Notes: generated from the letters alone by a model not told the origin. A stretch of DNA of 64,000 bases from Pedobacter soli (GCF_900101435.1 NZ_FMZH01000009.1:133266-197265); one strand, 5' to 3'. Positions 44,642 to 54,258 are shown, counted from the first letter of the stretch. Translations and numbers: made by a program.

Positions 44642-45241
44642 CTATACGTTAAACTGCACACGCTCATAAATATCAGCTAAAGCTACATCAAATCCCATCG
44701 AAACAAAGGTTAGGGTATCAGAAATTTCTTTGTGTTCATTTAGCGTCCAGTTTTTTGCTTCATTAATGTGATATGCCTCTACTGAAATTGATTCAGAATC
44801 AATCATAATGTATTCTTGTAATGATGGAATATCTTTATAAAGGTTAAATTTTTTGCCCCTGTCGTAATGTTTGGTTGAAGGGGATAGGATTTCAATAATC
44901 ACTGTTGGAGAAATAAAGGTTTCTTCATCAAGATTGCTATGCTGTAAACCGTTGCAATAAATAGAAATATCAGGATAGGTGAATAAGGTGTTCTCTGGAA
45001 TATTCATTCGCATATCACTTCCGTAAGGTCTGCAGGACTTGTTCTTTAGTCTGTTACCCAATTCTATAAAAACATTACTAAAAATTTTATTGTGATTAAG
45101 TCCGGCACCCGACATGGCAAATATCTCACCTTGATAATATTCATGTTTCACCGTCGATGGTTTTTCCATTGCCAGATATTCTTCAACCGTATAATGTCTT
45201 TTATGATACGCTACAGCAGGTTCATTTACAATGTTTTCCAT
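44642..45241 (-). CDS. Uma2-family (DUF820) endonuclease-like protein
   Basis: A 199-residue protein of the Uma2/DUF820 type, a restriction-endonuclease-like PD-(D/E)XK fold common in cyanobacteria and Bacteroidota. Visible hallmarks: [80 protein letters not shown], covering the PD...E.LS motif. The biological role is unclear; transposon-derived or defence roles are proposed for the family. Monocistronic, with no mobile element nearby. Confidence 0.85.
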   Translation of the reverse strand: MENIVNEPAVAYHKRHYTVEEYLAMEKPSTVKHEYYQGEIFAMSGAGLNHNKIFSNVFIELGNRLKNKSCRPYGSDMRMNIPENTLFTYPDISIYCNGLQHSNLDEETFISPTVIIEILSPSTKHYDRGKKFNLYKDIPSLQEYIMIDSESISVEAYHINEAKNWTLNEHKEISDTLTFVSMGFDVALADIYERVQFNV

Positions 45242-45392
45242 ACACGAATTTAATTCATTCTGACCAGATACTATAAATTTAAACGATTATAAACGTTTAA
45301 AACCGGCTGTAGGGGCTGATTACCCGAAAATGGCTAAGCAATTGTTTAAATTGCTCAACTGAAAACTGAAAACTGTCAACTGGAAAACTGAT

Positions 45393-46109
45393 CTAATGCC
45401 CGGCGAAGAAGCCGATCAAGGCTACTCCAATTCCCAATAATACAGCAATCATTTTACGGGTGTTAATTTTATGATCGGCACTCGATTCGAATAGGATAGT
45501 GGTAGAAATATGCAGGAAGATACCAATTACAATGCCCATAATTTTGTTAAAATAAGCATCTACTCCACCAATACTTCCGTTGCTGAGGCCTACGCTTACA
45601 TAAAAGCCAAGCGGAGCCATTACCGCGAAAATGATCAGGTATAACAGGATACTGCTCTTTTTAAAGTGGTTTTGCATTAAAATGCTCGCTAAAGCAAATG
45701 CAGCCGGGATATGGTGTAAAGAAATACCAAAAATAAGTTCGTTATGCTGTTCTTTTGCTAGCGGCATTCCTTCTAAAAATGCATGCAGGCAAAGGCTAAT
45801 CATAATCCCGAACGGGAAAACATGCCCGTCGTGGTGTTTATGGATATGGCCATGCTCTACACCTTCCGAAAATTGTTCTAAGAAAACCTGTAAAAGGAAC
45901 CCCACCAGAATAAAAATACCAATTTGCGCTTTATCCGGCCCGCTGTAAGCATCGGGGATCAGATGCAAAACCGTAATGGCAAATAAATACGCGCCGCTAA
46001 AAGATAAAATGAGCTTGAGCAGTTTCGATTTATCACTTTTAACTAAAAAAATGGCCGTTCCACCTAAAAAGGCGCAAAAGAAGAGTACACAGAGTTTCCA
46101 GATTTCCAT
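45393..46109 (-). CDS. ZIP-family metal transporter
   Basis: A 238-residue ZIP transporter with eight predicted helices. The metal-binding helices are seen as CLHAFLEGMPLAK and FGISLHHIPAAFALASILMQ; a His-rich cytoplasmic loop, EHGHIHKHHDGH, sits after helix 3. It imports Zn2+ or a related divalent metal. It is last in a run methyltransferase - PAP2 - ZIP, starting 3 bases after the PAP2 stop. Confidence 0.9.
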   Translation of the reverse strand: MEIWKLCVLFFCAFLGGTAIFLVKSDKSKLLKLILSFSGAYLFAITVLHLIPDAYSGPDKAQIGIFILVGFLLQVFLEQFSEGVEHGHIHKHHDGHVFPFGIMISLCLHAFLEGMPLAKEQHNELIFGISLHHIPAAFALASILMQNHFKKSSILLYLIIFAVMAPLGFYVSVGLSNGSIGGVDAYFNKIMGIVIGIFLHISTTILFESSADHKINTRKMIAVLLGIGVALIGFFAGH

Positions 46110-46112
46110 AGG

Positions 46113-46676
46113 TTAAAAATCAGGTTGTAATTTTTTAAATATTCTCGAACAAATTAGGCCAATGGTTATCCCTAAAAAAGCACCAGTTGTTACATCAACA
46201 GGGTAGTGCACGCCTACGTATACCTGTGCAAAACTGATAATAAAGGCCCAGAATATTCCGATTGGTAAAATGGGTTTCCAGCGACTGTAAAAAAGGCAGA
46301 TTAAAAATACTGCAATGGCAAAATGGTTGGTAGCATGGGCCGAAGGAAAGCTTAGTCCGCTGCCACAAGGTACACGGTGTATAATCTCGTTGGCCAGGCT
46401 CATATCGTTACAGGGGCGCACCCTCGAAACTAAAGGTTTTACCACCCTCGAAGCAATTAAATCGCCCATGGCAAAGGTAAAAAGTACCATTCCAATGATA
46501 TAGTAGCCCTGTTTTTTATATTGCTTGATGCAAAAAACTACGATAAAAAGGTATAATGGCGACCAAAAAAAACGGTTACGCATTAAGGGCATTAACCAGT
46601 CAAAAAAGCTGTTCGAAAGTCCGCGGTGGATTTTTAAAAACAAATCTACATCAAATTGTTGTATGCTTTCTATCAT
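46113..46676 (-). CDS. PAP2-superfamily phosphatase
   Basis: A 187-residue membrane phosphatase with the PAP2 motifs KPLVSRVRPCND, FPSAHATNHFAI (PSxH form) and QVYVGVHYPVDVTTG. It is the smaller, undecaprenyl-pyrophosphatase-like group. ATG at 46676 is supported because its ATGA overlaps the stop of the methyltransferase gene by four bases. It shares little with the PAP2 at 15666 beyond the motifs. Confidence 0.91.
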   Translation of the reverse strand: MIESIQQFDVDLFLKIHRGLSNSFFDWLMPLMRNRFFWSPLYLFIVVFCIKQYKKQGYYIIGMVLFTFAMGDLIASRVVKPLVSRVRPCNDMSLANEIIHRVPCGSGLSFPSAHATNHFAIAVFLICLFYSRWKPILPIGIFWAFIISFAQVYVGVHYPVDVTTGAFLGITIGLICSRIFKKLQPDF

Positions 46677-47404
46677 GCTTTTTTGCAAATTAAAATTAAG
46701 CGATCTGAGTCCGATTCATTAAAATCATCGAGTGCATAGCTGCCAAAGGTTTTTTCGATTACCATTCCCGCTTTGGCTAGCATACGTTCAAAATCTTCAA
46801 AACTAAATGCCTGTACGCGCTCTTCGAAATTGTAAACCTTTTTGTTGTCTTCGAAATTTATTTTCTTGATAATTTTTCCGTCAACCACATTTTTGGTAAT
46901 GTTAAAAGTGATTCCATCAAGCGATTTGCTTTCGCATGAATTTAAATTGCGGATAATTTTTTCGGTATTAAAATAATCTAAAACCAAAATCCCTTTGGCT
47001 GTTAAGCATTTTCTAAAGGTTTTTAAGGCATTTACATGGTCTTTCTCTGTATCAAAATAGCCAAAACTGGTAAACAGGTTTAGCGCGATATCAAAATAAT
47101 TGATGTAGAACAGCCTTCGCATATCGTGCACCAGAAAATGCAGTTTGCTGTTTTCGAACTGTTTGGCGTATTTAATGCTCTGCTCAGATAAATCTATGCC
47201 GGTAACATCAAAACCCTTTTTGTTGAGGTAAATGGAGTGGCGCCCCTTTCCACAGGCTATATCCAGCATTTTTGCATCCTCATTTGGCTGGAGGTACTGC
47301 GTAAGGTTATCGATAAAAAATTCGGCTTCGGCATCATTCCTTTGCTGGTAGAGAATATGATAATATGGCGAATTAAACCAATATTGAAACCACTTGCGTT
47401 GCAT
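46673..47404 (-). CDS. Class I SAM-dependent methyltransferase
   Basis: A 243-residue methyltransferase. SAM motif I is MLDIACGKGRHSIYLNKKGFDVTGIDLS, seen around residues 45-75, with the acidic ribose-binding residue D; motif IV-like FDIALNLFTSFGYF follows. The family includes CmoA/Tehb-like enzymes, but the acceptor is not known. The ATG at 47404 is chosen; an upstream TTG would add ten residues. It is first in the minus-strand run with PAP2 and ZIP genes. Confidence 0.87.
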   Translation of the reverse strand: MQRKWFQYWFNSPYYHILYQQRNDAEAEFFIDNLTQYLQPNEDAKMLDIACGKGRHSIYLNKKGFDVTGIDLSEQSIKYAKQFENSKLHFLVHDMRRLFYINYFDIALNLFTSFGYFDTEKDHVNALKTFRKCLTAKGILVLDYFNTEKIIRNLNSCESKSLDGITFNITKNVVDGKIIKKINFEDNKKVYNFEERVQAFSFEDFERMLAKAGMVIEKTFGSYALDDFNESDSDRLILICKKA

Positions 47405-47759
47405 ATATAGCCTTTTATGTTTTGGAATTTGCAAATATAAGCTTTTGTGGTCGCTCCTAAAGTTTTCGGTGTCTTTTATGCAACATTATTGCATAAAAAT
47501 TAATAAGCCGCTGGCTTACAGATTTACATTCGCAATTTTTTTTGGGGGACTTGGGAAAGAAAACCTGCACCCACCTGATTTTTTTATCAATAGACTTAAA
47601 AACTGAACACACGTTTGATTTTGATAACCGCGCTATTTCTATCGGATATATCGCATTAACCGATATAAAATCAATGTAAATAAACCATTTTGAGGGCGCT
47701 TGAGATACTGGCTATTTTGTTTTTTTTGCTATTTTTGAACCTCAAATAAATTATACACA
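47405..47759. other. Divergent intergenic region between methyltransferase and glmM
   Basis: About 355 bases with the promoters of two divergent units. The glmM promoter core is at 47730-47737. The left part is A+T-rich with no identified element. No gene is seen. Confidence 0.5.
47730..47737 (+). promoter_or_regulatory. Promoter -7 element of glmM
   Basis: TATTTTTG matches TAnnTTTG and lies 22 bases before the GTG start of glmM. Confidence 0.65.
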
Positions 47760-49145
47760 GTGACTTTAATAAAATCAATTTCAGGAATACGAGGAACCAT
47801 AGGTGGACGAGCTGGCGACGGCTTAACTCCATTTGATATTGTGAAATTTACCGCTGCTTTTGGAAGCTGGGTAGTAAACAAAACAGGCAATAAAAGAATA
47901 GTTTTAGGCCGTGATGCGCGTATCTCGGGCGAGATGGTGAACAATCTGGTTATTGGAACCTTGCAGGGCCTGGGTATCGAAGTAATCGATTTAGGTTTAT
48001 CAACCACACCAACTGTTGAAGTAGCCGTACCAGACGAAAATGCTGGTGGTGGTATTATTTTAACAGCCAGCCACAATCCAAAACAGTGGAATGCCTTGAA
48101 ATTACTGAACGCAAAAGGCGAATTTATTTCTGATGCCGATGGTAAAGAGGTTTTAGATCTTGCTGAAAGCGCTGATTTCGATTTCGCTGATGTAGATAAA
48201 TTAGGTAAAGTAATTAAAAACGATACTTATCTGCAAAAACACATTGATAAAGTATTGGCTTTGCCACTGGTTGATGTAGAAGCCATTAAAAAAGCCGATT
48301 TTAAAGTCGTAATTGATTGTGTAAACTCAACAGGTGGTATTTTTATCCCAGCTTTATTAAAAGCTTTAGGTGTAAGTAAAGTGGTAGAATTATATTGTAC
48401 ACCAGACGGACACTTCCCGCACAATCCGGAGCCTTTACCAGAGAATTTAACCGAAATATCGAAAGAAGTTCAAAAACAAAATGCCGATTTAGGGATTGTA
48501 GTTGACCCTGATGTTGACCGTTTATGTTTTGTAAACGAAGATGGCAGCATGTTTGGCGAAGAATATACCCTGGTTGCTGTAGCCGATTACGTATTAAAAA
48601 ATACCCCTGGAAACACTGTTTCTAACCTTTCGTCAACCCGTGCGCTTCGCGATGTTACTGAGGCAGCAGGTGCAGAATACAACGCATCGGCAGTAGGCGA
48701 GGTAAACGTGGTAAATAAAATGAAAGCCACCAATGCCATTATCGGTGGTGAAGGAAACGGTGGTATCATTTATCCTGAATCGCACTACGGTAGAGATGCT
48801 TTGGTAGGTATCGCCTTGTTTTTAACGCATTTAGCTAAGTTTGGTAAATCTATTTCAGTACTTAGGGCCAGCTATCCGCAATACCACATTTCTAAAAATA
48901 AAATTACCCTTACGCCGGAAATGGATATCGATAATTTATTGAAACAGGTAGAAGAAAAATATAAAAGTCAGCCTTATAGCACAATTGACGGATTAAAGAT
49001 AGAATTTGATAAAACTTGGGTACATTTGCGCCGTTCTAACACTGAACCGATCATCAGGATCTACAGTGAAGCAGAAAATGAAACCATTGCCGAGAATCTG
49101 GCAAACAAGATCATTTCTGACATAAAAGAAATATTACACCTTTAA
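47760..49145 (+). CDS. glmM: Phosphoglucosamine mutase
   Basis: A 461-residue alpha-D-phosphohexomutase. The phosphoserine is S104 in LTASHNPKQWNALK, the metal loop is VDPDVDRLCFV, the sugar loop is GEGNGGIIYP, and the C-terminal phosphate loop is RRSNTEPIIRIY. It interconverts glucosamine-6-phosphate and glucosamine-1-phosphate for UDP-GlcNAc. The GTG at 47760 is the only sensible start. It is 144 bases upstream of a cysteine desulfurase gene, with a hairpin between. Confidence 0.93.
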   Translation: MTLIKSISGIRGTIGGRAGDGLTPFDIVKFTAAFGSWVVNKTGNKRIVLGRDARISGEMVNNLVIGTLQGLGIEVIDLGLSTTPTVEVAVPDENAGGGIILTASHNPKQWNALKLLNAKGEFISDADGKEVLDLAESADFDFADVDKLGKVIKNDTYLQKHIDKVLALPLVDVEAIKKADFKVVIDCVNSTGGIFIPALLKALGVSKVVELYCTPDGHFPHNPEPLPENLTEISKEVQKQNADLGIVVDPDVDRLCFVNEDGSMFGEEYTLVAVADYVLKNTPGNTVSNLSSTRALRDVTEAAGAEYNASAVGEVNVVNKMKATNAIIGGEGNGGIIYPESHYGRDALVGIALFLTHLAKFGKSISVLRASYPQYHISKNKITLTPEMDIDNLLKQVEEKYKSQPYSTIDGLKIEFDKTWVHLRRSNTEPIIRIYSEAENETIAENLANKIISDIKEILHL

Positions 49146-49191
49146 CCAGTTTGTGATCAATACAATTTGATCAAAACTAAACGAGGTAAAA

Positions 49192-49223
49192 AGCCGTGAT
49201 TTAAATCAAATTAAATCACGGCT
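49192..49223. terminator. Hairpin between glmM and cysteine desulfurase
   Basis: A 13-bp perfect stem (49192-49204 and 49211-49223) with a 6-base loop. The T run is on the minus strand only, so termination of the plus-strand glmM message is uncertain. Confidence 0.5.
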
Positions 49224-49289
49224 AATAAAACGGGTATTATTGGCAACAATAATTCCCACAATGCACTAACTAATTAATTATTCGTAAAA

Positions 49290-50438
49290 ATGAAAAGGGT
49301 CTATTTAGATAACGCGGCCACAACCCCTTTAGATAAGGAGGTAATCGCAGAAATGACAAACGTGATGGAAAACTACTTTGGTAACCCATCTGCCATTCAT
49401 GCATTAGGTCGCGAGGTGAGAACGCTGGTAGAAAAGGCCCGTAAAACCGTTTCAGGTTTATTAAATGCATCCCCATCCGAAGTATTTTTTACCTCAGGAG
49501 GTACCGAAGCCGACAATACAGCTATTCGTTGCGGTATTTTTGCCTATGGCATTAAACATGCCATTACTTCTAAAATAGAGCACCACGCGGTTGAGCATAC
49601 CTTAAATACCATGCTTAAAAATGGCGAAATCGATAAATTAAGTTTCGTTAATATCGACGAAAAAGGGAATATCGATTACAACCATTTAGAAGAACTGCTT
49701 CAAAACAACGAGCGTAGCTTTGTTTCGTTGATGCATGCCAATAACGAATTGGGTACTCTAACCGATATGGTTAAAGTGGGCGATATCTGCGAAAAATACA
49801 ATGCCATTTACCATGCCGATACCGTGCAAACCATGGGGCATTACCGTCACAATGTACGCGAACTGAAAGCACATTTTATTGTTTGTGCCGCACACAAACT
49901 ACACGGACCAAAAGGCGTTGGCTTTTTGTATGTAAACAGCAATATTAAAATCCCGCCGATGATTTATGGTGGAGCACAAGAGCGTAATATGCGCGGTGGT
50001 ACCGAAAACGTGTATGGCATTGTTGGTTTGGCTAAAGCGCTCGAAATTGCTTATGCAGAAATGGATGAGCACCAAACCTATATTCAGGGCTTAAAAGATT
50101 ATCTTAAAGCACAACTGATTGCCGAAATTCCGGGAATTGCTTTTAACGGCGAAACTGATGCCGATAAGAGTTTGTATACCGTATTAAACGTATCGTTCCC
50201 CGAAATGGATATGGCCGATATGTTGTTATTCAATTTAGATATCAATGGCATTTGTGCCTCAGGTGGTAGCGCCTGCTCATCGGGCTCTAACATTGGCTCT
50301 CATGTGTTAAACGGCATCAAAGCCGATCCAAACCGCCCGTCGGTACGTTTTTCTTTTAGTAAATATACTACTAAAGAAGATCTGGATTATGTAATAGAAA
50401 AAGTAAAAATGGTTGTGAAGCAAAATGCTCTAGCATAA
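49290..50438 (+). CDS. Cysteine desulfurase (NifS/IscS-type)
   Basis: A 382-residue PLP enzyme that takes sulfur from cysteine for Fe-S clusters and thiolated tRNA. PLP lysine K203 is in CAAHKLHGPKGVGF; the catalytic cysteine C329 is in ASGGSACSSGS on the mobile loop. The start MKRVYLDNAATTPLDKEVI is typical. No iscU or suf gene lies beside it, so it may serve tRNA thiolation or stand alone. It ends at a terminator at 50461. Confidence 0.94.
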   Translation: MKRVYLDNAATTPLDKEVIAEMTNVMENYFGNPSAIHALGREVRTLVEKARKTVSGLLNASPSEVFFTSGGTEADNTAIRCGIFAYGIKHAITSKIEHHAVEHTLNTMLKNGEIDKLSFVNIDEKGNIDYNHLEELLQNNERSFVSLMHANNELGTLTDMVKVGDICEKYNAIYHADTVQTMGHYRHNVRELKAHFIVCAAHKLHGPKGVGFLYVNSNIKIPPMIYGGAQERNMRGGTENVYGIVGLAKALEIAYAEMDEHQTYIQGLKDYLKAQLIAEIPGIAFNGETDADKSLYTVLNVSFPEMDMADMLLFNLDINGICASGGSACSSGSNIGSHVLNGIKADPNRPSVRFSFSKYTTKEDLDYVIEKVKMVVKQNALA

Positions 50439-51062
50439 AATATCCGTAACCAAATAGGAGAGTCTCAATGAAAGTTGGGACTTTTTTTTGTTTAAAAAGT
50501 ATTCTGATTTTTTTGGAAAGCAAGCCCGGCATTTCATTTTAACGTTAGTCCTGCTTTTCATTATATTCCGATGAAGGATCGGAATGCCATTTCAATCAGG
50601 TTTAGGTACTGCCTTATTACTGCTATTTGCGGTCAGATGGATTAATGCAAATAGAAATTCCGGCATCCTGCAGCCCCTGATATTATTGCAGGCTGTGCCA
50701 CTTAAACCTGATCGGAACGAACACGAAGTAAAGTGGAGAGCAGGGCTGTTTAAACCTAAGCAATACTGTATCTGATTTTCAAAAAGAATAAATGATTTGG
50801 AACTCTGCAGTCGAACAATCTATAAACGCAAGAAATATCTTGCAAAACTCAAAAATAAAACTTATATTTAATTAAAATAAGGGCAATTCAAGCCATTTTA
50901 CCTGTAGTTCCTAAACGAAACCTTATCATTATTCCCGTGGTATAAGGTTAAGCAAATTTTAAAATAGCTTTTTTGATGCGGCTCCATAGCGAACAAAAAA
51001 GGCATTGATATTAAAATTCGTTAACCCTGAAAACTAACAAGTTTTCTACAATCTATATCGTC
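50439..51062. other. Intergenic region with a dispersed repeat
   Basis: About 620 bases. After the terminator comes a stretch at about 50545-50630 that resembles, in inverted orientation, the sequence at 58080-58190 (shared words TCCTGCTTTTC, ATCAGGTTTA). An ORF of 63 codons at 50584 falls in this repeat and is not called. No gene is supported. Confidence 0.5.
50461..50489 (+). terminator. Terminator of the cysteine desulfurase gene
   Basis: AGTCTCAA (50461-50468) pairs with TTGGGACT (50475-50482) through one wobble, followed by eight T. Confidence 0.85.
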
Positions 51063-51266
51063 ATGGAAAAGAGCCAAACCAACCAAAATCTAAAAAACGC
51101 GAAGGAAGAAGAAAATTTAAATGACGACAGGAAACACATTTACAAGTTCATCCTGGCACCATTTTCATTTGAGTCATCACACCATTTCAACAAAATACAC
51201 AAAAGGAGATTCCACTCTTTTGGTTGTATACACGAATTGGGAAAACTTCCGGGAGCCATGCTTTAA
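51063..51266 (+). CDS. Possible small hypothetical protein
   Basis: A 67-residue frame with an ATG start. The first 28 residues are highly charged (MEKSQTNQNLKNAKEEENLN), the rest His- and Phe-rich. No family is recognised. Its end runs into a stretch with two palindromic hairpins. The start region resembles the next small protein in charge but not in sequence. It may be a decayed gene or no gene. Confidence 0.28.
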   Translation: MEKSQTNQNLKNAKEEENLNDDRKHIYKFILAPFSFESSHHFNKIHKRRFHSFGCIHELGKLPGAML

Positions 51267-51303
51267 AACAGCTGCTTCTTAAATGCTTATATTGCAAATT
51301 CGC

Positions 51304-51377
51304 GTGGTTGGTGGTGCACCAACCACTAAATGCTTATGCAATATTTTGTAACTCCATGGTTGGTGGCCCACCAACCA
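51304..51377. repeat. Two GGTTGGTG-loop-CACCAACC hairpins
   Basis: Hairpin one: GTGGTTGGTG at 51304-51313, loop GTG, CACCAACCAC at 51317-51326. Hairpin two: TGGTTGGTG at 51357-51365, loop GCC, CACCAACCA at 51369-51377. Both perfect. A third, looser one (TTGGC/GCCAA) is near 51388-51403. They share the GGTG...CACC core with hairpins at 22.4 and 57.5 kb. Confidence 0.8.
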
Positions 51378-51488
51378 GTTTCTCTGATTGGCAACTGCCA
51401 ACCACTAAAGCAACCACATTCCTGAAACAACTGGCCAAAAACAATCTGATTTTTTGCTTGTTCCTATAGTACATCAATTTACAGAGCT

Positions 51489-51692
51489 ATGGAAACAAAT
51501 AAGGAAAAAGGTAAAGTTGTTGAGAACGATTTACTGGATAAAAAAGTAGAAGATGTGCGTGAGCACGATACGCTCGATGAAAATAAATCATCGAAGGTAA
51601 CCACCAATCTGTTTACTAAAGATAATAAACGTAAAAATAATCCACTGGGCCCTGGCCACGAACCCGGACCAACCCCAGGATCAGGAATATAA
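51489..51692 (+). CDS. Small charged hypothetical protein
   Basis: A 67-residue hydrophilic protein with no signal peptide. The first 50 residues are Lys/Glu/Asp-rich and likely disordered. The C-terminus is a Gly/Pro motif, NNPLGPGHEPGPTPGSGI. No function is known. It has its own strong terminator downstream, which supports a real transcription unit. Confidence 0.55.
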   Translation: METNKEKGKVVENDLLDKKVEDVREHDTLDENKSSKVTTNLFTKDNKRKNNPLGPGHEPGPTPGSGI

Positions 51693-51732
51693 TGCCGGTC
51701 AACAGGAAAAATACGGCAAATTGATTACATTT

Positions 51733-51759
51733 AAGCCACGGCAATTGCAGTGGCTTTTT
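51733..51759 (+). terminator. Terminator upstream of the MBL gene
   Basis: AAGCCAC (51733-51739) pairs with GTGGCTT (51750-51756), then a run of T. It ends 13 bases before the chosen start of the next gene. Confidence 0.78.
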
Positions 51760-51772
51760 AATGGATATAAAA

Positions 51773-52672
51773 ATGGAAAGAAGAAACTTCATCAAACATT
51801 CGGCGCTGGCTATGGCCATGCTTGCCTTATATGAAACAGATGTTTTTGCCCAACAGGATTTAATGCGGGCTTATAATTTTAAGCCTCTGCGTAATAACGT
51901 AGGTATATTTACCGAGCAGGGCGGTACTATAGGCTGGCTTAATGCAGGCAATGGTTTTGTGGTGGTAGATGCTCAGTTTCCAACCTCGGCACCGCATGTA
52001 ATTGAAGAACTGAAAAAGCTGGGCGAAAAGCCTTTTAAATACCTCATTAATACCCATCACCATGGCGATCATACAGCCGGTAACATTGCTTTTAAAGGAT
52101 TAGCCCAAAAAGTGGTAGCGCATCAAAACTCGCTGGTTAACCAGAAAAGGGCAGCTGATAAAGCCAATAATCTCGATAAACAATTATTGCCCGATACTAC
52201 TTTTGGTACAGGCTGGAAAGCCAAAATAGGCGATGAGCGAATCAGTGCTTATTATTATGGCTCCGGCCATACTAATGGCGATGCCGTTTATCATTTCGAA
52301 AACTCGAATATTGTGCATGTTGGCGATTTAGTTTTTAACCGGAGGTTCCCATACATTGATCGCGAAAACGGTGCACATATTGGCAACTGGATTACTGCTT
52401 TGGATAAAATTACCAGTCAGTTTGATAATGATACCCTGTTTATCTGGGGGCATAGCTTAGACCCGGAAAAAGTAACCGGCAATAAGGCCGATGTAAAGGC
52501 TTATCAAAATTACCTGCAAAGTTTATTAACCTTTGTTGGTGCCGAAATTAAAAGCGGTAAAAGTAAAGATGAGATCTTAAAAGCCACAACAATTCCAGGT
52601 GCACCCGAATGGCAAGGCGATGGCATACAAAGGAGTTTAACTGCTGCTTATGATGAATTGAAGGGCGTTTAG
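51773..52672 (+). CDS. Exported MBL-fold metallohydrolase
   Basis: A 299-residue metallo-beta-lactamase-fold protein. The N-terminus MERRNFIKHSALAMAML has a twin-arginine (RRNFIK) Tat-type signal, so it is exported folded. The zinc motif is INTHHHGDHTAGN; further ligands appear in GSGHTNGDAVYHF, VHVGDLVFNRRF and IWGHSLDPEK. Family members hydrolyse varied substrates, including antibiotics, but no class is assignable. The ATG at 51773 is preferred; an ATG at 51761 would start right after a terminator. Confidence 0.88.
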   Translation: MERRNFIKHSALAMAMLALYETDVFAQQDLMRAYNFKPLRNNVGIFTEQGGTIGWLNAGNGFVVVDAQFPTSAPHVIEELKKLGEKPFKYLINTHHHGDHTAGNIAFKGLAQKVVAHQNSLVNQKRAADKANNLDKQLLPDTTFGTGWKAKIGDERISAYYYGSGHTNGDAVYHFENSNIVHVGDLVFNRRFPYIDRENGAHIGNWITALDKITSQFDNDTLFIWGHSLDPEKVTGNKADVKAYQNYLQSLLTFVGAEIKSGKSKDEILKATTIPGAPEWQGDGIQRSLTAAYDELKGV

Positions 52673-52905
52673 CCTCCTTGTACGAATCGTCATTTCGAGC
52701 GAAGTGCAACGAAGTCGAGAAATCTGATTAAAGACGTTTCATTCACTTCGCTCCATGTAAAAATCCGATTTTTTTATAATTAATCAGTATTTGATAATTT
52801 CGATCATATAACACCTCCAAATCTATTTTCAATTTATAAACATTCTATATTTAAAATAATTCTAAACAAGGCTTGCTAATCTGACCTAACTATACCCTTA
52901 TCTGC

Positions 52906-52913
52906 TATATTTG
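52906..52913 (+). promoter_or_regulatory. Promoter -7 element of cydA
   Basis: TATATTTG matches TAnnTTTG and lies 25 bases before the cydA ATG at 52939. The upstream gap (52673-52905) includes a REP-like segment at 52685-52730. Confidence 0.7.
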
Positions 52914-52938
52914 TGTTACACAAAATCGAACATCAGAT

Positions 52939-54258
52939 ATGGATGATTTTATCGCAGCCCGCTCCCAAATGGCCCTGTCTCTGGGCTTTCACATTATTTT
53001 TTCGTGCATCGGTATGGTGATGCCATTTTTTATGGCAGTATCGCACTACAAATGGTTAAAAACAAATAATGAGGTGTATAAAAACCTCACCAAAGCCTGG
53101 AGCAAAGGTGTAGCCATCTTTTTTGCCACTGGTGCGGTTTCGGGCACCATGCTCTCTTTTGAGCTGGGATTGCTCTGGCCTAAATTTATGGATCATGCCG
53201 GACCAATTTTCGGGATGCCTTTTTCGTTAGAAGGAACTGCGTTTTTTATCGAGGCCATTGCTTTAGGCTTTTTCTTATACGGCTGGAATAAGCTGAATAA
53301 GTGGTTCCATTGGTTTACTGGTATGGTGGTTGGGGTTAGCGGATTGGCTTCAGGGATCCTGGTGGTGGCTGCAAATGCCTGGATGAATAGTCCGGCAGGT
53401 TTCGATTTTGCCAATGGCCAGTATTTAAATATTGATCCCATCCAGGCCATGTTTAATAAAGCCTGGTTTTCGCAGGCACTGCACATGTGTTTGGCCGCAT
53501 TTACAGCCACAGGCTTTGCGGTAGCGGGCGTGCATGCGTTAATGATATTACGTGACAGGAATCGTGAGTTTCATTTAAAAGCCTTTAAAATTGCAGCAGT
53601 TTTTGCCTGCATTGGTGCTTTGCTGCAACCTTTAAGCGGCGATATTTCTGCTAAGGATGTTGCTAGAAGGCAGCCGGCCAAACTTGCCGCCATGGAAGCG
53701 CTTTATAAAACTGAAAAACCTGCGCCACTGCTAATTGGTGGCATTGTGAACGAGCAGGATAAAACGATTAGTGGTGCAATCAAAATTCCCGGGGCATTAA
53801 GTTTCCTGGCCCATGGCGATTTCGGTGCTGAGGTGAAAGGTTTAGACCAGATTCCGGAAAATGAACATCCGCCAGTAGCAGTAACACATTACGCTTTTCA
53901 AATTATGGTAGGGATTGGTACTTTGCTCATGCTGATTGCACTGGTGTACTTTTTTAATCTGATTAAAAGGAAACCGTTATTAGAACAACCCTGGTTGCTA
54001 AAACTTTTCGTAATGGCCATACCGCTGGGTTACGTTGCATTAGAGGCCGGTTGGGTAGTTACAGAGGTTGGACGCCAACCCTGGATCATTTATGGCATTA
54101 TGCGCACCAAAGATGCCGTTACACCGATGCCTGGTATTGCATATTCCTTTTACATTTTCTCGGCTATTTATTTTTCGCTGAGCATTATTGTAACCTTTTT
54201 ACTTTACCGGCAGATTAAAATGGTGCCTGTATTGTATGCTAAAACCGAATCAAAATAA
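52939..54258 (+). CDS. cydA: Cytochrome bd ubiquinol oxidase subunit I
   Basis: A 439-residue heme-bearing subunit with nine membrane helices. The axial heme ligand H18 is in LGFHIIFSCIG; the conserved GRQPW is in VTEVGRQPWIIYGIMRT. At 439 residues it lacks the long Q-loop of E. coli CydA (522 aa), so it belongs to the short-Q-loop (CIO-like) type. It oxidises quinol and reduces O2, mainly at low oxygen. cydB follows after a 345-base repeat array. Confidence 0.95.
   Translation: MDDFIAARSQMALSLGFHIIFSCIGMVMPFFMAVSHYKWLKTNNEVYKNLTKAWSKGVAIFFATGAVSGTMLSFELGLLWPKFMDHAGPIFGMPFSLEGTAFFIEAIALGFFLYGWNKLNKWFHWFTGMVVGVSGLASGILVVAANAWMNSPAGFDFANGQYLNIDPIQAMFNKAWFSQALHMCLAAFTATGFAVAGVHALMILRDRNREFHLKAFKIAAVFACIGALLQPLSGDISAKDVARRQPAKLAAMEALYKTEKPAPLLIGGIVNEQDKTISGAIKIPGALSFLAHGDFGAEVKGLDQIPENEHPPVAVTHYAFQIMVGIGTLLMLIALVYFFNLIKRKPLLEQPWLLKLFVMAIPLGYVALEAGWVVTEVGRQPWIIYGIMRTKDAVTPMPGIAYSFYIFSAIYFSLSIIVTFLLYRQIKMVPVLYAKTESK

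Noticed and set aside
44642-45241. Defence-system nuclease
   Set aside because: Uma2 has a nuclease-like fold, but no methylase, helicase or other defence gene is adjacent.
50584-50775. 63-codon ORF downstream of the cysteine desulfurase gene
   Set aside because: It lies in a dispersed repeat that also occurs, inverted, near 58.1 kb, and the product resembles no protein.
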